Shown here piece after piece: positions 1-7,696 of a stretch of DNA of 26,818 nt. Numbering within the stretch: position 1 is the first letter of the stretch; every line of letters starts with the position of its first letter. The stretch is from positions 1 to 26,818 of the forward strand of contig JALUQR010000135.1 in the NCBI GenBank assembly GCA_027017505.1, written 5' to 3'. This DNA comes from a bacterium. Its GTDB lineage: Bacteria > Desulfobacterota > GWC2-55-46 > DRQE01. The translations under genes were made by a program, and so were the position numbers. The notes beneath the pieces were generated by a model. The model ran no database searches and had not been told where the DNA came from. It saw nothing but the letters and a program-made list of their open reading frames with translations.

Positions 1-295
1 CGGAGGTGAGTATGGGCTGCTCGAAGGATACCCCCACAAAGCTCTGGGCAGCAAGGTTGTAGACCTCATCGGGCTTTACCCTCTCTACGGTGCGCATGAT
101 GTTTGTAAGCTCAAGTAGATCCATGTATACCACTTCCACATCCTGCTCTATGCCCAGCTCTTTAAGACGCCAGCTACCACACCCAGAGCTCCTTCGGTCT
201 GCTCCATACACTTTATAGCCCTTTTCAAGAAGCAGCTTCGCCAGATACGCCCCATCCTGTCCACGAATACCTGTGATAAGTGCAGTATTTGACAT
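1..295 (-). CDS. gmd: GDP-mannose 4,6-dehydratase, N-terminal part (runs off left edge)
   Basis: The first 98 residues are visible, starting MSNTALITGIRGQDGAYLAK. This is the NADP-binding start of GDP-mannose 4,6-dehydratase (family form GITGQDGSYLAE), followed by the RRSS segment and NLAAQSFVGVSF, both typical of Gmd. The family converts GDP-mannose to GDP-4-keto-6-deoxy-mannose in the cytoplasm; close relatives (DmhA, DdahA) act on GDP-heptose instead. The start is the ATG at 293-295, with a strong GAAGGAGG ribosome site 8 nt upstream. The usual Thr of GITGQDG is Arg here. The active-site Thr and the Tyr-x3-Lys pair lie outside the window, so hexose or heptose substrate cannot be decided. 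The Fcl-like and ColD-like genes at 16352-18546 would use its product. Confidence 0.9.
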   Translation of the reverse strand, partial: MSNTALITGIRGQDGAYLAKLLLEKGYKVYGADRRSSGCGSWRLKELGIEQDVEVVYMDLLELTNIMRTVERVKPDEVYNLAAQSFVGVSFEQPILTS

Positions 296-332
296 ATACA
301 AACCTCCTTCATGCATGCACGGTTTATGGTAA

Positions 333-354
333 CAGGGCCTGCTGGAAGGCCCTG
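333..354. other. Hairpin in the leader of gmd
   Basis: An 8-bp perfect inverted repeat (CAGGGCCT and AGGCCCTG) with a 6-nt loop lies 38 nt upstream of the gmd start. Neither strand has a clear T-run after it, so it is a poor intrinsic terminator. It may be the remnant of an older intergenic element or a structured 5' leader. The rest of 296-489 holds no convincing gene, only a 36-codon open stretch ending in a hydrophobic tail on the minus strand. Confidence 0.35.
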
Positions 355-489
355 AACAGCATGGCAACTTAAAATGCAAGCATCAGTAGCACATACCCTA
401 TTTTCTGCAGCATCTGCCTGAACCATGGATAGCCCATATAATTTACCACATGAATACACTTTTTAAAACAACAGGCTCATTTTAGTGTG

Positions 490-515
490 TGTACAATTAA
501 GGGACAAGGTCTCCA
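490..515 (+). repeat. IS left terminal inverted repeat
   Basis: This 26-bp end starts TGTACAATTA and contains GGGACAAGGT (501-510). It matches the reverse complement of 1614-1639 at 19 of 26 positions. The exact outer boundary is uncertain by a few bases because the flank is GTGTGTG. Confidence 0.7.
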
Positions 516-590
516 CCTTGATGTGGTAAGATTAAGGTGGATGAACCCCAGAGAACTTACCACACTGGAAAGGAGGAGATACCTTGTCCC
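501..590 (+). promoter_or_regulatory. Structured leader of the transposase gene: three interlocking inverted repeats over the RBS and start
   Basis: Three pairs of complementary arms are visible. A (GGGACAAGGT, 501-510) pairs perfectly with 581-590. B (512-522) pairs with 531-541 as an 11-bp stem with one G-T wobble. The 8-nt loop of B (GTGGTAAG, 523-530) is perfectly complementary to 556-563. B and the loop pairing are topologically a pseudoknot or two competing folds. The Shine-Dalgarno (571-576) and the TTG start (584-586) lie inside or next to the A' arm, so closing A-A' would hide the start. Copy A is also part of the left terminal repeat, so A' could alternatively be a transposase-binding operator. 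The pairings are directly seen; the function is inferred. Confidence 0.55.
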
Positions 591-1595
591 CAATAGAATA
601 TTACCAGTTAATAAAAGACATGAAAAGTAGTTTTGACTTGAGATTAAGAATGGTTCAATATGCCCTGAAACACTCAAAGTCAGAGGCCTCAAGGGTCTTT
701 GGCACAACGAGGGATACCGTAAGAAAATGGGTGGAGCGTTACCTCAAAGAAGGCCCAAAAGGGCTTATCGATAGACCCAGAAGACCCAGACACTCTCCCC
801 ACAAGATACCCGATGAGCTTGAAAAGAGGATACTCTCTTTGAGAGAGGACTTTCCCCACATGGGTCCGGAAAGGCTTAAGAGCCAGTTTTCTCTACACTG
901 CTCATCTGGTGCCATATACAGGGTATTGAAACAGAACGGTATGATTAAACCCAGAAGGAAGAAGTACCAGAGAAAGAGGGATTTAAGACACATAAAGGCC
1001 CTCTATAAGCCCTTTGAGAAGATTCAGATAGATGTGAAGGAGCTTAAGGATATAGTGGAGCTATATCCAGCCCTGAGGCGATATAACCTTCCTGTGTATC
1101 AGTATACGGCAAGATGTGTAAGGAGTGGGGCGAGTTTCATCTCCTATGGGTTTGAACAGAGCCTTATCAATTCCTGTGTTTTTGCGAGGTATGTGCTGGG
1201 GCACTTGAGGGATATGGGGATAGAAGTGAGGGTTGTGCAGACTGATAATGGAGGGGAGTTTGTTGGGAGCTGGCAGAGTAAGGAGCGTAGTATGTTTACG
1301 AGGCTGATTGAGGAGGAATTTGGCATCCTACACAGGAGGATTCCCCCTTCTGCCAAGACATGGAACTCTGATGTTAAGGCTTTTCACAGGCTTATAGAGG
1401 AGGAGCTGTACAGGGTTGAGGGGTTTGATTCTCTGGGGGATTTTTCTGCGTAAGGCATACACATATAATCTTTACTTTAATTATTTGAGGAAGAACAGTT
1501 ACAAGGGAGTTAGAACTCCGTGGGAGATTGTGGTGGAGTGTTTTGGGAGGGTGGATAAAAGACTTTTATCTCTACCCCCCTATAATACTGGATAA
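584..1595 (+). pseudogene. IS481-like transposase, frameshifted
   Basis: The intact part (584-1453, 289 residues) has an N-terminal helix-turn-helix (SEASRVFGTTRDTVRKW), a basic linker (DRPRRPRHSP), then a DDE integrase-like core: Asp in QIDVKEL, Asp in VVQTDNGGEF and Glu in the AFHRLIEEEL region. It starts at TTG 584-586, with AGGAGG 7 nt upstream. The frame closes at TAA 1451-1453, just after a T5 run at 1441-1445. Removing one T restores the expected tail (DFLRKAYTYNLYFNYLRKN, then GVRTPWEIV) to a stop at 1593-1595, near the right terminal repeat. A C6 run at 1575-1580 may hold a second indel. The shift needed is +1, which does not fit the usual -1 programmed sites of IS elements, so I read it as a mutation. 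Confidence 0.8.
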
Positions 1596-1613
1596 TCATC
1601 CCCCATGGAAATC

Positions 1614-1639
1614 TGAAGACCTTGTACACGAAGTGGACA
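1614..1639 (-). repeat. IS right terminal inverted repeat
   Basis: Read on the minus strand it starts TGTCCACTTC and contains GTACAAGGTCTTCA, matching the left end at 19 of 26 positions. Just beyond it (from 1640) the minus strand resumes coding similarity to a polyprenyl glycosylphosphotransferase (residues HFFHEHTVGIKIK), which supports the boundary. Confidence 0.7.
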
Positions 1640-2433
1640 TTTCTTTATCTTTATACCGACAGTATGTTCGTGGAAGAAGTGTCTGAGTTCTGTTCGCATA
1701 ACCGCTATGCCCGATATATCGAGTGTATGTACAGAGTGTTATCCACCTTGTGCCGGATCCTGTTTATAAGCTCTGTAGTCGGTCTTTTTTTTAAGTTCTG
1801 GTTTTGCAATCACCACATCATGTATATCACACATTCTCAGGTAGCGTTCCACCCTGTCTATACCCCTGTGAACCTTTATGCCCTCCACCTTTTGCGGGAT
1901 CCTGTCGCTGTCGTCCATAAAGCCAACCATATCGTATCCCTAGTTCTCTTCTTCCTCCGAAGTGCGGACAGTGCCAGCCGTCCCATATGTCATGCACCTA
2001 TGATGAGCACCTTGCGCCTCATAAGGCCAAGATAATATATGAGGTGGTGCTTTACAAAGGGCCTTGCCACATGCAGTATAACCAAGGCAAACATGGTCAT
2101 GTTGAGTATAACCGTCCTTGAGAAACTTTATACCCTGCTTGCCAGCAAAGAGCACGGTGAATATGCCTAGCGAGGCAAAAGTGTGCTCTTCCAGATAAAC
2201 TTCACATCATTCCAGAAGGTGAACCGTTTCGAATAGCCCCCTTCATAAGCGAATATAAACAGCCAGACCTGGAATATGCAGTAGAAGACGAAGAGATCAG
2301 ACTCGAACCTTGGAAGCCCCTGAAATAACATGGGAAACAGATATTTTCTGACCACAATGGCGAGGTAGAGTATAAACAACAGTATCACTAGATCAGCTAT
2401 AAACAGCAGGAAGATTCATGTTCGGTGTTTCAT
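1640..2433 (-). pseudogene. Polyprenyl glycosylphosphotransferase (WbaP/RfbP-like), N-terminal remnant with multiple lesions
   Basis: Reading three minus-strand frames in turn rebuilds the N-terminal half of an initiating sugar-phosphate transferase: ATG at 2433, transmembrane helices (FLLFIADLVILLFILYLAIV), FAYEGGYSKRFTFWNDVK, more helices, RRKVLIIGA (Rossmann-like domain), GYDMVGFMDD and finally VMRTELRHFFHEHTV. The catalytic C-terminal half is absent because the IS element begins at 1639. Visible lesions are TGA at codon 6 (2416-2418, where Trp is expected), frame changes near 2170, 2122 and 1990, TAG at 1940-1942, a frame change at the T8 run 1785-1792, and another near 1720. The start lies 5 nt beyond the stop of the LUD gene, so it was once in the same operon. 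Intact members load the first sugar phosphate onto undecaprenyl phosphate; this copy cannot. Confidence 0.8.
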
Positions 2434-2438
2434 GTCGT

Positions 2439-4415
2439 CTATTTTTTCCCGACCTTGATAAGTGCTTCCTTGAGGACCTCGGTTATATCCCTGACCTTTA
2501 TGTTTTTGAGTCCCTTGAGGGCATGGAAACAGCCCGGGCAACCGCTCGTTATGACGACCCTGACATCCTCTTTGAGGGCTGATTCCTCTATCCTCCTTCT
2601 CATTGCCTCTGCAACCTGTGGTTCCTCTATTGAGACGGGAAAACCACAGCAGAGCGAGTGTTCCCTGGACTGGGTCAGTTCACACAGTAGCCCCTCGTAT
2701 ATGGAGTCCAGAATCCTTCTTGGTTCTTCGTAGAGGCCGAGTCTTCTTCCAAATATACACGAGTCATGGTATGCAACCCTTGAACCCTCCTCTTTCGGGG
2801 AAGAAAGCTCCACATCACCAAAGAGCTCTGTAAGTCTGAGCACCTCCTGAATGCCTGCATCTTTCAGCCTTTCACCTTTCTTTATCCAGAGTATCTCGTA
2901 GCAGTGCGGACATGTCATGACGATTCGTCTGCATCCGTACTTTCTGAGCCTCGCTGTAAATTCCTCAAAGGTCTTCTCGTATTCTGATGTGAGTCCAAGG
3001 CTCTCCCACACTCCACCACAACAGCCGTTGATGATGGATGGTTCCTCGTCGTACAGTGTTTTCAATATGGTGGTTACATTCTCTCTTATGTCCGGTGTGG
3101 TAAGGGCTGCAACGCATCCCGGAAAATACGCTATCTCTGTGGATGCCCTTTTTGAACGCACCTTGAGGGTTGCACCGGCTGTAAGGGTCCTGCCAACAAG
3201 CTTAAGGTGGCTGAGCTCTCTTCGCAGCTCATCGTCCTGCATAACCCTGTGGCGCAGGCGTTTTATAAGCCCCGGTGTATCTATTCGCACAGGGCAGTTT
3301 GTGGTGCATGCACCACACAGGGTGCACCAGTAAAGGCCATCCTCTACCGCCCTTGCAAGGCCCTCCTTAAGACCCGCATGCACCACCCCTATACCACCGT
3401 GCCTGTAGCCAGTGCCAAACAGGCTACCCTTTTCGAGATACACAGGGCATTCCACTATGCACCCACCACAGCCTATACAGAGGGATGCCTCCTCGAGACC
3501 CTCTTCAGGAGCTCTTGAAAGAAGAAAAACGACCACCTCCTTCGGACCATGTATGCCCGTGAAGAGCTGTTTTTCTATGTCGGCTGTCTTGCTCGGACCT
3601 GCAATTATGTTCACATAGGAGGTGAGCATCCCCCCCGTTGCGTAGTAACACTGAAGCCTGAGCATGTCCATAACGCTTTTGAGGTCAGGGTATATCTTGG
3701 TCGTATCGGCAAGCACTATGTGTTTGCCCTCAAGCCTCGTTACCTCTGTTACATTGCCCTCGTTGTGCATTATAACAACCGCACCTTCCTCACAGGTTAT
3801 GGCATTGGCACCTGTAATGCCAATCCTCGCACTGGCTATGGCATTGACGATGTCTTCTCGCAGAATCCTTATGAGCTCTTCCGGTTCAGGCGGTATCCTT
3901 CTGCCGAGCCTTTTTGACAGGATTTCAGCGATGGCACCTCTGTCAAGATGACTTGCCGGGCCTGTGGGGTGAGACGGTCTTGTGCCCGAAAGCTGTATGA
4001 TTCTGTCGCCTATGTCCGTTTCAACCACATCTATACCGCATTCTTCAAGTGTCCTTGCAAGCCCTATCTCCTTCGAGAAGGTGGATTTGGACTTGACCAC
4101 CACCCTCTCTCCTTCGACCTCCTTCTTTACCGCTGAAAGCAGGTCCTCAACATCCTCGAAGAGCTCCACCCTGAAACCGTTCTTTTTGAGTCTCTCGATG
4201 GTTCTTTCCAGAAGGGTCCTGTCCGAGACAGACTCCTCCCTTATGCGCCTGAGCTCGTCCCTCTTCTTCTCCAGGTCTGAAAAGAGGTCTCTGTTTTCAG
4301 ACCTTCTTTTTACGACCTGCGCAAATGCCCTGCCAAGCGCATCCCTTTCCTGGGGCGAGGGCAATCTTCCGCCCCCACCAAGGATGACCCTCTTTAAAAG
4401 TTCCCTCAGCTTCAT
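2439..4415 (-). CDS. LUD-domain / 4Fe-4S ferredoxin / double CCG-domain fusion oxidoreductase (LutB + LutA/HdrD-like)
   Basis: The protein has 658 residues. Residues about 60-310 form an LUD domain as in LutB and LutC (SKSTFSKEIGL, ITGANAITCEEGAVVI). Two [4Fe-4S] motifs follow: C313, C316, C319, C323 and C364, C367, C370, C374. Two CCG domains end it (C434, CC465-466, CPHC 502-505; then C553, CC589-590, CPGC 626-629), of the kind that bind clusters in HdrB, HdrD and LutA. It resembles a fusion of the LutA and LutB subunits of lactate oxidation. The physiological substrate is unknown; other 2-hydroxy acids are possible. An in-frame TGA two codons upstream fixes the ATG at 4415 as the longest start, although no strong ribosome site precedes it. 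Its place at the end of a glycan operon may be coincidental. Confidence 0.85.
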   Translation of the reverse strand: MKLRELLKRVILGGGGRLPSPQERDALGRAFAQVVKRRSENRDLFSDLEKKRDELRRIREESVSDRTLLERTIERLKKNGFRVELFEDVEDLLSAVKKEVEGERVVVKSKSTFSKEIGLARTLEECGIDVVETDIGDRIIQLSGTRPSHPTGPASHLDRGAIAEILSKRLGRRIPPEPEELIRILREDIVNAIASARIGITGANAITCEEGAVVIMHNEGNVTEVTRLEGKHIVLADTTKIYPDLKSVMDMLRLQCYYATGGMLTSYVNIIAGPSKTADIEKQLFTGIHGPKEVVVFLLSRAPEEGLEEASLCIGCGGCIVECPVYLEKGSLFGTGYRHGGIGVVHAGLKEGLARAVEDGLYWCTLCGACTTNCPVRIDTPGLIKRLRHRVMQDDELRRELSHLKLVGRTLTAGATLKVRSKRASTEIAYFPGCVAALTTPDIRENVTTILKTLYDEEPSIINGCCGGVWESLGLTSEYEKTFEEFTARLRKYGCRRIVMTCPHCYEILWIKKGERLKDAGIQEVLRLTELFGDVELSSPKEEGSRVAYHDSCIFGRRLGLYEEPRRILDSIYEGLLCELTQSREHSLCCGFPVSIEEPQVAEAMRRRIEESALKEDVRVVITSGCPGCFHALKGLKNIKVRDITEVLKEALIKVGKK

Positions 4416-4458
4416 GTGTCAGGGCTTTTTTTGATGACCTGCTACACAGAACAGGAGG

Positions 4459-5952
4459 TCAGGTTGATACCTCTTCAAGATACTTTCTCCTCAAACGACG
4501 GGTAAGTTTGCTCTTTATCTCCTCAAGGACGGCCTCTCCGAACCTCTCCCTCACCATCTTCTGATACCTCTCGCCCGAAAAATAACGCACATAGGCATTA
4601 TCCCTGAATCGCAACACCTCGATGGCACTCAAATACCTGGTGGGCAGTGGTAGATGGTCATAGGAATAGGGCGAGTATCCTGACCAGCTATCGGGCAGGG
4701 GCCAGCCCTCTCTGACTGCCTGTTCGTAGAGGCCGCTACCAGGATAGGCCGTGGCACAGTACATGTTCACAAACTCGCAGTTCAGCTCCTCGGCCAGTCT
4801 GTATGTATCCTCCATACTCTCGTGGTCATCTTCGGGCAACCCGAATATGTAGTTGCCTATGACATTTATTCCAAGCTCCTGGGTCATGCCGATGACATCT
4901 TTCGTCCGCTCAACGCTTATACCTTTCGTAACGCTCTTCAACACCCTGTCATTACCAGACTCTATGCCATAGGCGAGCCACTTAAATCCTGCCTCTCTCA
5001 TCCGCCTCAACAGTTTTTCGTTAACCGTGTTTATCCTGGCATAGGCCCAGATGTTCAGGTCGTATCCACGCCTTATTATACCCTCACATATGTCCAGAAC
5101 ATGGGACTCCTTGAGCACAAACATCTCGTCTATTATCTTTATGTTCTTAACCCCGTACTCCTCCACAAGCCAGCCTATCTCGTCCACAACGCTATGGGCA
5201 CTCTTGTATCTTATACCTGGCCCACCGAATATGGCATTTATACAGCAGAAGTGGCACCTGAAAGGACACCCCAGACTCGTATATATGACTCCATAGGGCT
5301 TACGCCTTCTGCCCGGTTCCTGGAAACAGTGCCAGTTATGTGCCCTGTAACGGTCCATGGGCAGGAGCTCCCATGAAACATGGGGTATCTCTCTGTCAAG
5401 GTCTTTTATGAGTTCTGCACGCTCGTTTGCTACTATCTCTCTGTCTTTTCTGTACCACAATCCCTTTACGGGAAAATCACGCCTGTTGTAATCATCCCTC
5501 AATGCATCGATGAGTTCTGCAAAGGTGTAAAAGGCCTCGCCCTCACAGACAAAGTCAACCCTCTCTTCCCTCATCGTCTGTTCGGGCAGGGCACTGGGAT
5601 GAAGTCCTGCAAGAGCGGTCTTCACCCCGAGCCCACGGCGTGCTATCTCTTCCAGTATCACCCTTGCACCTGTCATGTTCATCGTGGATGCAGAGGGATT
5701 CGTTCCCGAGACCACTATACCAACAAGAAGCGGTTTCAGGTGTTCTATCCTGTCTGCGACATCTCCCACATTACATCCCTCGGCCTCTACATCCAGTATG
5801 CTCACATTGTAACCACGCCTTTTCAGAAAAGTGGCAATAAGACCGGCCCACAGAGGTGGCTCTATGGCGGTCAGATTCTCCTTGCTCAAACTACCGTAAA
5901 GAATATCCTGGCTGCCAGGCTTTATAAGCAATACATCGAGTCCCCTGCTCAT
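4459..5952 (-). CDS. B12-binding-domain radical SAM protein
   Basis: The protein has 497 residues. Residues about 1-155 form a cobalamin-binding-type Rossmann domain (PPLWAGLIATFLKRRGYNVSILD, then CEGEAFYTF) without the DxHxxG motif, as in the BchE-like class. The radical SAM core follows, with C229-x3-C233-x2-C236 (GCPFRCHFC). The ES and GLPEDD elements and a C-terminal extension come after. Such enzymes often methylate unactivated carbon or phosphorus, or rearrange rings. Here a sugar or lipid methylation is plausible but unproven. The ATG at 5952 has AGGAGG overlapping the end of hddC, so the two are translationally linked in the heptose operon. It is distinct from the larger radical SAM protein at 20831-24226. 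Confidence 0.88.
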   Translation of the reverse strand: MSRGLDVLLIKPGSQDILYGSLSKENLTAIEPPLWAGLIATFLKRRGYNVSILDVEAEGCNVGDVADRIEHLKPLLVGIVVSGTNPSASTMNMTGARVILEEIARRGLGVKTALAGLHPSALPEQTMREERVDFVCEGEAFYTFAELIDALRDDYNRRDFPVKGLWYRKDREIVANERAELIKDLDREIPHVSWELLPMDRYRAHNWHCFQEPGRRRKPYGVIYTSLGCPFRCHFCCINAIFGGPGIRYKSAHSVVDEIGWLVEEYGVKNIKIIDEMFVLKESHVLDICEGIIRRGYDLNIWAYARINTVNEKLLRRMREAGFKWLAYGIESGNDRVLKSVTKGISVERTKDVIGMTQELGINVIGNYIFGLPEDDHESMEDTYRLAEELNCEFVNMYCATAYPGSGLYEQAVREGWPLPDSWSGYSPYSYDHLPLPTRYLSAIEVLRFRDNAYVRYFSGERYQKMVRERFGEAVLEEIKSKLTRRLRRKYLEEVST

Positions 5953-5956
5953 GAAC

Positions 5957-6664
5957 CTATTCCTCCTTTCTGTGCCTTGTTAAGATATCATATAACTCCT
6001 GTCTTGCCCTGGCAAGGCGAGATGGTGTGCCTATATCATAAAGCGAACCATCGCACACATACCCGTAAACACCCCTGTTCAGTATGGAGGGCAGGAGTTC
6101 ATACTCCATCGAACAGGCACTTCCCTGTGGAATCTCCTCAAGAACATCCCTTCTGAAGCAGTAAACGCCGGCATTCACATATCCATCCTTTCCACCCTTT
6201 TTCTCGAAAAAACCCGTAATCCTGCCATCGTCGGTAAATTCAACACTTCCGTAGTCAGAGACATCGCTGGTCTTTACAACCACCACAGAACAGATACCAC
6301 CCTTTCTGCGGTGAAACTGGCTGAATCCTGCAAGGTCCACATCGCAGAAACTATCACCATTTAACACAATGAAATCCTCACCCTCTATAAGCCCCTCTGC
6401 GTTCTTTATGGCTCCTGCGGTTCCAAGGGGGGTGGTCTCTCGGGAGAAGACAAACCCACTGTCCTTGCCCGAGAAATACTCCTCTATGTACTCACCCCTG
6501 TAGCCCGTGCAGAATATGATACGCCTGAATCCATAACCACGAACATAATCCACCAGAAGCTCAAGGAATGGCCTTCCACAGACCTCAACCATTGGTTTGG
6601 GCAACTCCCCGCTTACATCTTTGAGCCTTGTTCCCATGCCTCCACAGAGTATCAGCACATCCAT
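5957..6664 (-). CDS. hddC: D-glycero-alpha-D-manno-heptose 1-phosphate guanylyltransferase-like nucleotidyltransferase
   Basis: The protein has 235 residues from the ATG at 6664, one base after the hddA stop. An upstream in-frame start would run into hddA and lacks support. It is a nucleotidyltransferase of the sugar-1-phosphate family: LILCGGMGTRL (residues 4-14), LPKPMVEVCGRPFLE, then FIVLNGDSFCDVD, the metal-binding region. Family members join NTP and sugar-1-P to give NDP-sugar and pyrophosphate. Direct coupling to a heptose kinase-type GHMP gene, as in known GDP-heptose loci, makes GTP plus D-glycero-D-manno-heptose-1-P the likely substrates. From sequence alone a mannose-1-P or glucose-1-P enzyme cannot be fully excluded. 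Confidence 0.85.
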   Translation of the reverse strand: MDVLILCGGMGTRLKDVSGELPKPMVEVCGRPFLELLVDYVRGYGFRRIIFCTGYRGEYIEEYFSGKDSGFVFSRETTPLGTAGAIKNAEGLIEGEDFIVLNGDSFCDVDLAGFSQFHRRKGGICSVVVVKTSDVSDYGSVEFTDDGRITGFFEKKGGKDGYVNAGVYCFRRDVLEEIPQGSACSMEYELLPSILNRGVYGYVCDGSLYDIGTPSRLARARQELYDILTRHRKEE

Positions 6665-6665
6665 C

Positions 6666-7670
6666 TTATCTGTACCTCGGTGCCATATCAGGCTCGTACA
6701 CAACTATCTGGCTGCCCTGTCTTTCGAACCTGAAGGGAACCCTTAACAGACCGCGCAAACGCCTCTCTATAAACGGCTGGTCCTCTGGTCTTGCAAACAA
6801 CAGCATGAATCCCCCTCCACCTGCACCCAGGAGCTTGCCACCTATGGCCCCTGCCGAGCGTGCTGCCTCGTATATCTCGTCTATGTGGGAGTTCGTAATC
6901 CTGTTGCTCAACCCCCTCTTTATCATCCAGGCCTCGTGTAAGAGCCTGCCGAAATCCTTTATATCTCCTCCTCCGTTAAGTATCTCCAGCGCCTCGTCCA
7001 CCATGCCCTGCATGAGGTTGAGCTCTCGCTTCTTGTTCGATGTGTTTTCTATCTGAGCCTTTGCCACATCACTGGCTATGCGGGAGAACCCTGTAAAGTA
7101 AAGCATCAGATGGTCCTGAAGCTTCTCCAGGCGTTCCCTTGTTATGGTAACTGGTGTAACTATAAACTCTTCCTCGGTGGTGAACTCTATCCTGTTAAAC
7201 CCACCTATCGCCGTAAGAACCTGATCCTGTGAGCCCACATTCTCCTTCAATACATCCCGCTCTATGTGTATGGCCTCTCTGGCGAGCTGATGTTTGCTCG
7301 GCATAATACCCTTAAGCGCATAACATGAATGCAAGAGTCCAACGGTGAAAGAAGAGCTGGAACCCATACCTGTGCGTGCAGGCAGGTCTCCATCGTGGTG
7401 TACCTCAACACCCTCCTTTATCTCCATATACTCCAGAACAGCCCGAACGGCAGGATGCTTTATCTCCGATATATCGCGCACATTCTCCACCTTGGAATAC
7501 ACTATCCTGTGGCGGTGCTCAAAAAAAGGCGGTAGATAGCGACAGCTTATGTAACAGTACTTATCTATGGTGGTAGCAAGAACTGCTCCACCGTTTTCCC
7601 TGTACCATACAGGATAATCGGTGCCACCCCCGAAGAAGGATATTCTGAAAGGAGTTCTGCTTATAATCAT
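6666..7670 (-). CDS. hddA: D-glycero-alpha-D-manno-heptose 7-phosphate kinase (GHMP family)
   Basis: The protein has 334 residues. It begins MIISRTPFRISFFGGGTDYP, the hallmark N-terminus of HddA-type GHMP kinases. The phosphate-binding loop PARTGMGSSSS is at about 97-107, and GSQDQVLTAIGGFN and the C-terminal KLLGAGGGGFMLLF motif are also present. The enzyme phosphorylates C1 of D-glycero-D-manno-heptose 7-phosphate using ATP. The ATG at 7670 is chosen because GGGAGG lies 8 nt upstream; a possible GTG at 7679 overlaps that ribosome site. hddC follows after one base. The phosphatase GmhB needed between the two steps is not in this window. Confidence 0.92.
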   Translation of the reverse strand: MIISRTPFRISFFGGGTDYPVWYRENGGAVLATTIDKYCYISCRYLPPFFEHRHRIVYSKVENVRDISEIKHPAVRAVLEYMEIKEGVEVHHDGDLPARTGMGSSSSFTVGLLHSCYALKGIMPSKHQLAREAIHIERDVLKENVGSQDQVLTAIGGFNRIEFTTEEEFIVTPVTITRERLEKLQDHLMLYFTGFSRIASDVAKAQIENTSNKKRELNLMQGMVDEALEILNGGGDIKDFGRLLHEAWMIKRGLSNRITNSHIDEIYEAARSAGAIGGKLLGAGGGGFMLLFARPEDQPFIERRLRGLLRVPFRFERQGSQIVVYEPDMAPRYR

Positions 7671-7696
7671 CAGGAACACCTCCCTAATAGAGTGGG

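Larger units (their letters stand above)
490..1639 (+). mobile_element. IS481-like insertion sequence, about 1150 bp
   Basis: A DDE-type transposase gene is bounded by terminal inverted repeats that begin TGT, as in IS481 family elements. The left end is at 490-515 and the right end at 1614-1639; they match at 19 of 26 positions, including the block ACAAGGTCT. No target-site duplication is evident: the left flank ends TTTAGTGTG and the right flank begins TTTCTTTATC. The right end sits directly against the decayed glycosylphosphotransferase gene, whose 3' half is missing on the other side. That suggests a deletion next to the element after insertion. The transposase is frameshifted, so the copy is probably inactive on its own. 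Confidence 0.75.

Noticed and set aside
148..459. Minus-strand open frame of 103 codons
   Set aside because: It overlaps gmd in another frame, and the gmd frame has clear similarity and a ribosome site.
1622..2035. Plus-strand open frame of 137 codons after the IS
   Set aside because: It crosses the IS right end and is antisense to the decayed glycosylphosphotransferase, whose minus-strand protein similarity is clear.
5380..6156. Plus-strand open frame of 258 codons
   Set aside because: It is antisense to the radical SAM and hddC genes, whose motifs are clear; the sequence is Cys/His-rich noise.
7528..7535. GGCGGTAG, an ops-like core, plus strand
   Set aside because: It lies inside hddA on the non-coding strand, far from any promoter, and lacks the CGT end.
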